5,466 nucleotides of DNA from an uncultured Methylophaga sp. (lineage in GTDB: Bacteria; Pseudomonadota; Gammaproteobacteria; Nitrosococcales; Methylophagaceae): NCBI GenBank assembly GCA_947631375.1, contig CANRLD010000126.1:1-5466 (forward strand). Reading direction: 5' to 3'. Below the pieces are notes generated by a model, which ran no database searches, was not told where the DNA came from, and saw only the letters and a list, made by a program, of their open reading frames with translations. Below, one piece after another: positions 1-5,466 of this stretch. Numbering within the stretch: the first letter of the stretch is position 1; each line of letters starts with the position of its first letter. The position numbers and the translations under genes were made by a program.

Positions 1-2
1 CT

Positions 3-56
3 ACGCCGCAAGGGCTGATTGCGTCACATCGCTGCCAATTGGCCATTCCCAGTTAA
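3..56 (+). CDS. Possible 3' end of an upstream gene (17 codons, partial)
   Basis: One plus-strand frame is open from the window edge to a TAA at 54-56, 21 bases before the permease start. Its 17 residues end in the peptide CQLAIPS. The other two plus frames fit less well: one stops at 16-18, and the other runs about 90 bases into the permease gene. A stop this close to the next ribosome-binding site would suit an upstream member of the same operon, such as a regulator or an outer-membrane channel gene. The peptide is too short to identify, and an open stretch of this length is expected by chance. Confidence 0.25.
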   Translation, partial: TPQGLIASHRCQLAIPS

Positions 57-64
57 TCAAACAA

Positions 65-70
65 GAGAAG
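65..70 (+). promoter_or_regulatory. Ribosome-binding site of the RND permease gene
   Basis: The purine-rich GAGAAG lies 7 bases before the ATG at 78. It supports that ATG as the start, as does the protein's opening, which leads straight into the first membrane segment as is usual for RND permeases. Confidence 0.6.
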
Positions 71-77
71 CTAATTT

Positions 78-3000
78 ATGTGGCTGGTGCGCTATGCCCT
101 CACCCGACCGTATTCTGTTGCGGCCTTAAGCCTGCTGATTTTTGCAGCCGGATTTATCAGTTACCTTAAGTTGCCGGTGGATGTGCTCCCCAGCGTCAAT
201 ATCCCATCAATAAAAGTGGTCTGGACCTACAATGGGCTGAATGCCAACGATATGGCCTCTAAAATCACCACTTTCAGCGAAGTATCGATAATGAATAACG
301 TCGATAATCTGAAAGAAATCCGTTCGCAGACATTGAATGGCACGGCTGTCATCCATATTGATTTTCACCCGGAAGTGGATATTGCCAATGCAATGGCGCA
401 AGTCACGGGGGTTTCCCAAACCATACTCAGGCGAATGCCCGCCGGCACAACACCGCCGTTGATTGCTGAATACCGGCAATCCAGTACGCCTATTATCCAG
501 CTGGTCATGTCTTCCGATACGCTCACCGATGGTCAACTGGCTGACTTTGCCCGTCTGCAATTGCGTGGCATGGTGCAATCCATTAATGGTATTCGCATGA
601 CATTGCCTTATGGTGGCGCTACCCGACAGATCATGGTTGATCTGGATCCAGAGGCACTGTTTGCCCAAGGATTGACTGCCAATGATGTAACTCGTGCCAT
701 CAATGAACAAAATCTGACTTTACCGTCCGGCAGTATTCGTGAAGCACAAAACGAACTGCAAATCACTGTTAATGCCAGTCCACAATCTGTTACCGACTTT
801 GAGGAACTGCCCATCAGTTCACGTAATGGTAAGCTGGTCTTGCTACGAGATGTTGCCAATATAAGAGATGGCACAGCGCTGCAAACCAATATCGCACGGG
901 TAAATGGCGAAAATGCAGTGATGGTGTCGCTGATAAAGCTGGGCAATGCCTCTACTGTCGGGATCATCAATGAATTAATGGAGCGGTTGCCGTCGATTCA
1001 AGCGGCAGCGCCCGAAGGTATCACCATTTCGCCCATTTTTGATCAGTCAGTATTTGTAAGTACCGCCCTGCATCACATCCAGATGGAAATTATTATCGTT
1101 GGCTCTCTGGTGGCGTTGATGGTACTGCTGTTTTTAGGCTCCTCACGCGCGACCTTGATTGTACTCACCTCAATACCGCTGTCATTGTTGACTGCGATAT
1201 TTGTACTGAACCTGACCGGTAACACTCTGAACCTGATGAGTCTGGGGGGGCTGGCATTAGCAATTGGTATTCTGGTCGATAATGCATTGGTCGAGATTGA
1301 AAACATCAAACGGCATCTCGCCGACGGCATGGAACCCAGCCGGGCTATTTTAACCAGTGCCAGCGAAGTGGCTTTTCCAGAGTTTGTCTCCACGCTGTCT
1401 ACCTGTATCGTGTTTTCACCCATATTTTTATTAACCGGTGTCGCCGGGTATATCTTTCAACCAATGGCGGTTGTGGTTATTGCCTGTTTGTCAGCGTCAT
1501 ATTTGCTCTCCCGTACAATCGTGCCCACCCTTGGCAGGTTATTGCTGGGCAGTGAAAAACCGTTAATAAAACAATCGAAAAATCCTTTGGTGCATTTGCA
1601 TTTAGCTCTGGAACATCGCCTGCACAACGGCCAGCAGCACTTACAAAGCACTATCGGCCATTTGCAACGCCATATTCTGATAGCGCCGCTTATTGGTATT
1701 GTCATTATCACTGCCGCCGGATTTGCCTTGCAGGATATCGGACGGGATTTCTTTCCCAAAACCGATGCCGGCTTAATGCGCTTTTATCTGCGGGTAGATG
1801 TTGGCTCTCGTATTGAACAAACGGCTGAGAAGTTTGCCGAAATCCAGCAGGAAATTCGCAAGATCATTCCAGAAAATGAGCTTGATTTTGTATTTGAAAA
1901 CATTGGCATGCCGGATTCTGTTAACCGTGCCTGGATAGACAGTTTTACCCTTGGTAGCTACGACGGTGAAATACAGATCCAGTTAGCCAAAGGTCACCAG
2001 CCGACCAGCCAGTACGAGTCAGCGATTCGTCGTATGCTCAGCGAAAAATTTCCACAAGTGACTTTGTTCTCTCAGGCGGCAGATACGACCAATCAAACGC
2101 TTTCCGGGACGACACCAACGGCACTGGATATCCGTTTTACCGGACGGAACTTGCCTGCAAGCATTGCCAATGCCGAAACGCTGATTGAAAAAATGCAGCA
2201 GATCGAGGGGGCTGTGGATATCGGCTTTCAGCAGGTATTTGCTTTACCGGAATATTATGTCCAACTGGATCGCAAGCGTGCCGCCGAACTTGGAGTGACA
2301 ACACAAGATGCAATTAACAGCTTGTTAGGGGCATTAGGTTCTGCCGGTACGGTGGCGCCCAGCTTCTGGTCTGATCCGCTGTCCGGTTTTTCGTATGAAG
2401 TGCAGACTCAAACACCGTTACACCAATTACGCACAACTGATAATTTAATGAATCTGCACGTGCAAACGGCTGATCCGGATATCAGCGTGCCATTGGCCAG
2501 TATTGCCAGCATCACGCCACGCAATGTTTCCGGCAGTATCGGCCGCACCATGTTGCGCCCCACAGTCAATGTGCTTATCAATACCGAAGACACTGACTTA
2601 GGTTCGGTATACCAGGCAGCGCAGCAAATTGTGAATGCGCTGAAACAGGATCTGGTTGCCGGCAATAATATCGAGATCATGGGGCAGGCAGCGGCGATGG
2701 ACGAGGCATACCGCAACTTGTTATTTGGCTTTTTACTGGCGGTATTTTTTATCTACATCATCATGCTGTTTAACTTTGCTTCGTGGATCATGCCGCTGAT
2801 CGCTTTATCAGGCGCACCCATTGCTATCTCCGGGGCAATTATCGGCTTGATGCTGACCGGAACAACCATCAGTGTGCCAGCCCTTATGGGCTTTATCATG
2901 GTTATCGGTGTTTCCACTGCCAACAGTGTTCTGATAACAACCTTTGCCCGTGATCAATGGGTAGCGGGCAAATCGGCATTCGAAGCTGCACGCAAAGCGG

Positions 3001-3233
3001 CCACAACCCGTCTGCGTCCGGTATTAATGACAGCACTGACCATGATTATCGGTCTGATACCCATGGCTTTGGCACTCGGTGAAGGCGGTGAACAGAATGC
3101 ACCGCTGGCACGCACCGTGATTGGCGGCTTATTGCTCGGTACGTTTGCTTCGCTGTTTCTGGTGCCATGGACTTTCAGCATGATTATGCAATTTATTAAA
3201 CGTCCACAGCCGATCAAGCTGCCGACGATTTGA
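78..3233 (+). CDS. RND-family efflux permease, inner-membrane subunit (AcrB/HAE1-like superfamily)
   Basis: This is the inner-membrane pump of a tripartite efflux system. Such proteins form trimers that capture substrates from the periplasm or outer membrane leaflet and expel them using the proton gradient. The 1051-residue length matches the family. The duplicated RND layout is visible: TM1 at about 12-30, a first periplasmic region (about 31-335), TM2-TM6 (about 337-485), TM7 (about 534-551), a second periplasmic region (about 552-880), and TM8-TM12 (about 881-1038). Family hallmarks include the PVDVLPSVNIP stretch after TM1, GILVDNALVEIENI in TM4, and GRDFFPKTDAG after TM7. By motif alignment to AcrB, D401 matches D407, R978 matches R971 and T985 matches T978. 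However, N402 replaces D408 and A948 replaces K940, so the proton-relay set is altered. The ATG has GAGAAG upstream. The adaptor gene follows 10 bases after the stop. Substrates cannot be told from sequence. The heavy-metal branch (CusA-like) is less likely, because its TM4 and TM10 signatures differ. Confidence 0.96.
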   Translation: MWLVRYALTRPYSVAALSLLIFAAGFISYLKLPVDVLPSVNIPSIKVVWTYNGLNANDMASKITTFSEVSIMNNVDNLKEIRSQTLNGTAVIHIDFHPEVDIANAMAQVTGVSQTILRRMPAGTTPPLIAEYRQSSTPIIQLVMSSDTLTDGQLADFARLQLRGMVQSINGIRMTLPYGGATRQIMVDLDPEALFAQGLTANDVTRAINEQNLTLPSGSIREAQNELQITVNASPQSVTDFEELPISSRNGKLVLLRDVANIRDGTALQTNIARVNGENAVMVSLIKLGNASTVGIINELMERLPSIQAAAPEGITISPIFDQSVFVSTALHHIQMEIIIVGSLVALMVLLFLGSSRATLIVLTSIPLSLLTAIFVLNLTGNTLNLMSLGGLALAIGILVDNALVEIENIKRHLADGMEPSRAILTSASEVAFPEFVSTLSTCIVFSPIFLLTGVAGYIFQPMAVVVIACLSASYLLSRTIVPTLGRLLLGSEKPLIKQSKNPLVHLHLALEHRLHNGQQHLQSTIGHLQRHILIAPLIGIVIITAAGFALQDIGRDFFPKTDAGLMRFYLRVDVGSRIEQTAEKFAEIQQEIRKIIPENELDFVFENIGMPDSVNRAWIDSFTLGSYDGEIQIQLAKGHQPTSQYESAIRRMLSEKFPQVTLFSQAADTTNQTLSGTTPTALDIRFTGRNLPASIANAETLIEKMQQIEGAVDIGFQQVFALPEYYVQLDRKRAAELGVTTQDAINSLLGALGSAGTVAPSFWSDPLSGFSYEVQTQTPLHQLRTTDNLMNLHVQTADPDISVPLASIASITPRNVSGSIGRTMLRPTVNVLINTEDTDLGSVYQAAQQIVNALKQDLVAGNNIEIMGQAAAMDEAYRNLLFGFLLAVFFIYIIMLFNFASWIMPLIALSGAPIAISGAIIGLMLTGTTISVPALMGFIMVIGVSTANSVLITTFARDQWVAGKSAFEAARKAATTRLRPVLMTALTMIIGLIPMALALGEGGEQNAPLARTVIGGLLLGTFASLFLVPWTFSMIMQFIKRPQPIKLPTI

Positions 3234-3236
3234 GGA
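3232..3236 (+). promoter_or_regulatory. Ribosome-binding site of the adaptor gene, overlapping the permease stop
   Basis: GAGGA begins inside the permease TGA stop (3231-3233) and sits 7 bases before the adaptor ATG at 3244. Ribosomes finishing the permease would therefore end on the adaptor's ribosome-binding site. This points to one transcript and probably coupled translation. Confidence 0.75.
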
Positions 3237-3243
3237 TCTCACA

Positions 3244-4350
3244 ATGCCAAACTTAGTAAAAAAACTCGTTATTGTCGCGGTCGTTGCTGCACCCGTGTGG
3301 TTCTTCCTCCAGCCGGAAACTCAGGCAAATAGTAAACAACCACCACAGTCTGTGGCAGAAAGTTTATCAGTGCGTATTGCCCAGCCCAAGGTGATTTCAG
3401 ATTATCAACCTTTGATTTTCAATGCCCGCGTTGAAGCTATTGAACAATCAGATATTTTTGCCCGTGCCGATGGTTATGTGGAAAACCGCTTTGTGGATAT
3501 TGGTGATGAAGTCAAACAAGGTGACTTGCTGGCCCGACTGTCTTCACCAGAGCTGGAACAGCAGATCTATCAGGCCAAAGCTGAAGTTAATCAGCAAAAA
3601 GTTCTGCTGGAGCTGACTGATAAAGTCGCCAGTCGCTATGTCAACCTGCGCGACTCAGGCGCGGTCAATGTTACCGAAGTAGATGAAAAAGAAGCTGAAC
3701 TGGCGGTGGCCAAAGCAACATTAGCCACCTATCAGGCACGGCTGGAACAGCTGGAAAATGAATTTGCCTATACGGAAATCACCGCCCCGTTTGACGGCAT
3801 TATTACCCGCCGCCAAGCGGAGCGCGGTAATCGCATCACCCGTAATGATGCAATACCGTTATTTCGCATAAGTCGCACAGATAGTTTGCGCGTTATTGTT
3901 GATATCCCGCAAACCCAGCTGTTTATTATCGATCAGCAACTACCGGCACAGCTGACCTTGCCTGATCTGGCTAATCAGAAAGTTGAGGTTGCGCTGTCAC
4001 GTCTGTCCGGTGAAGTGAACCGTGAAACCGGCACCATGCGGGTGGAATATTTGCTGGATAATTCGGATCTGAATCTTCCCGCGGGTTTAACTGGCGAGGT
4101 GGCGGTGCAAGTCCGGGAAAAAACAGATGCATTACGCATTCCGGTGAATGCACTAAAAACAATCCAGGGCAAACCATCGGTGATGCTCGTCAACAATGAT
4201 AATCAGGTCAACATCAAACATGTTCGGCTGGGTCGTCTGAATAACAGCGACGTGGAAATTCTCTCGGGTTTAGGGCGTGACGATCGCGTCATACTCAATC
4301 CCAATGCCAGACTGGCCGAAGGCATCCGGGTAAGCGTCGCGACTAAATAA
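3244..4350 (+). CDS. RND efflux periplasmic adaptor subunit (membrane fusion protein, HlyD/AcrA-like)
   Basis: This is the periplasmic adaptor that links the inner-membrane permease to an outer-membrane TolC-type channel. The 368-residue protein opens with two lysines and a hydrophobic segment (about 8-22). No lipobox cysteine follows, so it is probably anchored by an N-terminal helix or secreted rather than being an AcrA-type lipoprotein. The domain order is typical. The first half of the lipoyl (barrel-sandwich) domain is at about 66-100 (DGYVENRFVDIGDEVKQGD). An alpha-hairpin coiled coil spans about 102-172. The second lipoyl half is at about 173-210 (TEITAPFDGIITRR). A beta-barrel (about 212-290) and a C-terminal membrane-proximal domain (about 291-365) follow. 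At the hairpin tip, R131 and L135 match the channel-contacting Arg-Leu-Ser pattern of AcrA, but the Ser position appears to be N142. The gene lies 10 bases after the permease, the reverse of the common adaptor-first order. The pump partner is clear; the channel partner must be encoded elsewhere. Confidence 0.95.
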   Translation: MPNLVKKLVIVAVVAAPVWFFLQPETQANSKQPPQSVAESLSVRIAQPKVISDYQPLIFNARVEAIEQSDIFARADGYVENRFVDIGDEVKQGDLLARLSSPELEQQIYQAKAEVNQQKVLLELTDKVASRYVNLRDSGAVNVTEVDEKEAELAVAKATLATYQARLEQLENEFAYTEITAPFDGIITRRQAERGNRITRNDAIPLFRISRTDSLRVIVDIPQTQLFIIDQQLPAQLTLPDLANQKVEVALSRLSGEVNRETGTMRVEYLLDNSDLNLPAGLTGEVAVQVREKTDALRIPVNALKTIQGKPSVMLVNNDNQVNIKHVRLGRLNNSDVEILSGLGRDDRVILNPNARLAEGIRVSVATK

Positions 4351-4419
4351 CTCAGCATGTTGGGTGGCGAACCAGTCTTTGCCTGATTGAATAGCCAACG
4401 GTTGTGCCAACTGCCGTTA
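4351..4419. other. 69-base gap between convergent genes with a weak imperfect hairpin
   Basis: This gap separates the end of the adaptor gene from the end of the minus-strand membrane protein gene. It contains an imperfect inverted repeat at 4397-4418: AACG (4397-4400) pairs with CGTT (4415-4418), and inside it GTTG (4401-4404) pairs with CAAC (4408-4411) around a TGC loop, leaving a 3-base bulge at 4412-4414. A bidirectional terminator would be expected here, but no T-run follows the hairpin on either strand. Factor-independent termination is therefore doubtful. Confidence 0.3.
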
Positions 4420-4995
4420 CTAATAAATCAGCATCACGCTCCAGATAAGCGCTATCAGCACAATAATAAAAATGGACGCTCCAACTTTATGTTGTTCAAA
4501 CAGGGTTTGTGCCTGATTACCGAACAGACACACCAACAGGCCCAGGCCGAAATAACGCACACTACGGGAAAGAGCGGTGGCAATCATATACAACAAAAAT
4601 GTGTATCCCGTCGCGCCAGCCGCCAGCATGGCGAGCTGAAACGGAATTGGCGTGACACCGATCGTGAAGACATACCAAAAGCCATGAGAATGAATTTGCT
4701 GCCGAATGCTTTCAAACTGCGCTGCTGAGAACCACATTTCAATTACTTGCTGGCCGATCAGATCAAAAATGAAATAGCCTATCGCATATCCTGTTGCGGC
4801 TCCTGCCATACATCCCAATAAGGCCATAAAACTGATCGCCCACAGTCTTTCACGGCGTACTTGCATCAATGGAATCAAAATCGCCTCTAAAGGAATTGGA
4901 ATAATCAGCGATTCCAGCAATGACGCCAGACACACGCCCCACAGCATATACTTGGAATTGACTAGACGAGATCCCAGCTCTTTAAAGGCTTGCAA
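4420..4995 (-). CDS. VTT-domain (DedA/YqaA-like) inner-membrane protein
   Basis: This is a polytopic inner-membrane protein of the VTT/SNARE-associated family, which includes DedA and YqaA. DedA members are tied to membrane homeostasis, and some have been shown to flip lipid carriers; the role of this one is not known. The 191 residues hold hydrophobic segments at about 17-43, 51-80, 105-128, 130-158 and 171-190. Family-like motifs are an early acidic-proline re-entrant stretch (E28 with P33 and P35), a glycine-rich GAATGYAIGY (65-74), TIGVTPIPF (111-119) and AAGATGY (125-131), then SRSVRYFG (143-150) with two arginines. I chose the TTG start because GAGGG lies 6 bases before it; the next candidate, Met17, would start at the very edge of the first membrane segment. 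The gene converges on the efflux operon with no overlap, and nothing suggests a shared function. It is closer to the shorter YqaA-like group than to classical DedA proteins, judged by its motifs only. Confidence 0.85.
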   Translation of the reverse strand: MQAFKELGSRLVNSKYMLWGVCLASLLESLIIPIPLEAILIPLMQVRRERLWAISFMALLGCMAGAATGYAIGYFIFDLIGQQVIEMWFSAAQFESIRQQIHSHGFWYVFTIGVTPIPFQLAMLAAGATGYTFLLYMIATALSRSVRYFGLGLLVCLFGNQAQTLFEQHKVGASIFIIVLIALIWSVMLIY

Positions 4996-5001
4996 GTGAC
5001 A

Positions 5002-5006
5002 CCCTC
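5002..5006 (-). promoter_or_regulatory. Ribosome-binding site that fixes a TTG start
   Basis: On the minus strand GAGGG lies 6 bases before the TTG at 4995-4993. This is a strong Shine-Dalgarno match at good spacing, and it is the main reason to accept the rare start codon for the VTT-domain gene. Confidence 0.65.
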
Positions 5007-5061
5007 GCTCTGTTTGAAATTACATACCCACCGCAGGGACGACACTTATGGGGGTGGAGAA

Positions 5062-5104
5062 TTAACTTTGCTGCTGTCCGCACTAACTGACGATGAGAAG
5101 TTAA
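5062..5104. repeat. Spaced inverted repeat TTAACTT / AAGTTAA in the 116-base gap
   Basis: TTAACTT at 5062-5068 is perfectly complementary to AAGTTAA at 5098-5104, with 29 bases between the arms. It lies between the end of the unrecognised edge gene and the start of the VTT-domain gene (gap 4996-5111). It could be an operator or a weak RNA stem, but the arms are short and AT-rich and no T-run follows, so chance is a fair explanation. No convincing -35/-10 pair was found in the rest of the gap. A TGTAAT hexamer on the minus strand (5024-5019) is the best -10 candidate, but it has a poor -35. Confidence 0.25.
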
Positions 5105-5111
5105 CCGTACA

Positions 5112-5466
5112 TCACGCGGGATATTCTATTTCCGCATAATATTCTGCGTGTACGATCTCGATCCGCAGCCGGTCACCCGCTTCGATCTGCTGCAAGGGAT
5201 GACTGACCTCATCGATCCACTGCTGCGCTGATTCTGCGCGGATAACACTGCAAGTCTCATTAATTGGCCAGTGGAAATAAACTTCCCGGCTTGTCTGCTC
5301 TGTCAATACGGCGCTATCCACCGTTTCGGGAATTGGAATATACGAGCTGAAAACTTCCAGCCCCCCCTGCCGTTCGGCATCCTTGGCAAAATACTCCAGC
5401 GATACATCCCAGCCACGCACCAGACCGCTGTTTTGATTGCCCCGCTCAATGCTGAAACCATACATC
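5112..5466 (-). CDS. Unrecognised soluble acidic protein, probably 5'-truncated by the window edge
   Basis: I do not recognise this protein. The minus-strand frame is open from the right edge to a TGA at 5114-5112. An ATG lies at 5465-5463, just inside the edge, so the true start may be there or beyond. The 117 visible residues show no membrane segment and no signal peptide, and there is only one cysteine (Cys72). The sequence is rich in Asp and Glu. Visible landmarks are RGWDVSLEYFAKDAE (17-31), SSYIPIPETVD (40-50), VYFHWPINETCSVIRAE (62-78) and a C-terminal stretch of alternating charged and hydrophobic residues (RIEIVHAEYYAEIEYPA) that looks like beta strands. Coding is supported by a long frame ending just before a gap, on the same strand as its downstream neighbour. 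A G7 run falls at codons Gly34-Gly35 without breaking the frame. No ribosome-binding site can be judged because the upstream bases are missing. Confidence 0.6.
   Translation of the reverse strand, partial: MYGFSIERGNQNSGLVRGWDVSLEYFAKDAERQGGLEVFSSYIPIPETVDSAVLTEQTSREVYFHWPINETCSVIRAESAQQWIDEVSHPLQQIEAGDRLRIEIVHAEYYAEIEYPA

Noticed and set aside
207..710. A 167-codon minus-strand frame inside the permease gene
   Set aside because: It is antisense to a well-supported RND permease, and its product shows no recognisable domain. Long antisense frames are common opposite such genes.
3971..4196. Two overlapping minus-strand frames opposite the adaptor gene
   Set aside because: Both are antisense to conserved adaptor sequence and overlap each other in different frames. 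Neither gives a recognisable product.
4397..4418. Rho-independent terminator between the convergent genes
   Set aside because: The hairpin is interrupted by a bulge and no T-run follows on either strand, so it is listed only as a weak inverted repeat within the gap.
4387..4728. A 113-codon plus-strand frame opposite the VTT-domain gene
   Set aside because: It begins with TTG, has no clear ribosome-binding site and gives a polar, low-information product. It lies wholly opposite a gene with recognisable membrane-protein motifs.
5019..5047. Sigma-70 promoter for the VTT-domain gene
   Set aside because: TGTAAT on the minus strand is a fair -10 box, but the hexamers 16-19 bases upstream do not resemble TTGACA and there is no extended -10.
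1..5466. Mobile element, CRISPR array, tRNA or novel defence system
   Set aside because: I found no terminal inverted repeats, transposase, regularly spaced repeats, cloverleaf structures or defence-type domains. The gene content is a standard efflux pair, a membrane protein and one unidentified fragment.

Overview
The window looks like chromosomal DNA from a gammaproteobacterium-type Gram-negative bacterium. This is inferred from the two-component inner-membrane and periplasmic efflux system, Shine-Dalgarno-led genes, dense gene packing and a moderate base composition of roughly half G+C by eye. No gene fixes the genus.

Left part (1-4350, plus strand): a two-gene operon encodes an RND-type efflux pump. 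A 1051-residue inner-membrane permease comes first. A 368-residue periplasmic adaptor (membrane fusion protein) follows, and its ribosome-binding site overlaps the permease stop codon. The permease would drive export and the adaptor would join it to an outer-membrane TolC-type channel. No channel gene is in the window. The first 56 bases may hold the last codons of an upstream operon member. The permease keeps only part of the AcrB-type proton-relay set: Asp-Asn replaces Asp-Asp in TM4, and Ala replaces Lys in TM10.

Right part (4420-5466, minus strand): this converges on the pump operon across a 69-base gap. It holds a 191-residue polytopic membrane protein of the VTT (DedA/YqaA-like) family that starts at a TTG codon behind a good ribosome-binding site. 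After a 116-base gap comes the 3' part of a soluble, acidic protein that I do not recognise and that runs up to the window edge. These two genes have no evident functional link to the pump.

I see no RNA genes, insertion sequences, CRISPR arrays or attachment sites. The content is mostly ordinary. The points worth a second look are the altered proton-relay residues, the permease-first gene order, the unrecognised edge gene and a matching G7 tract in two coding regions.
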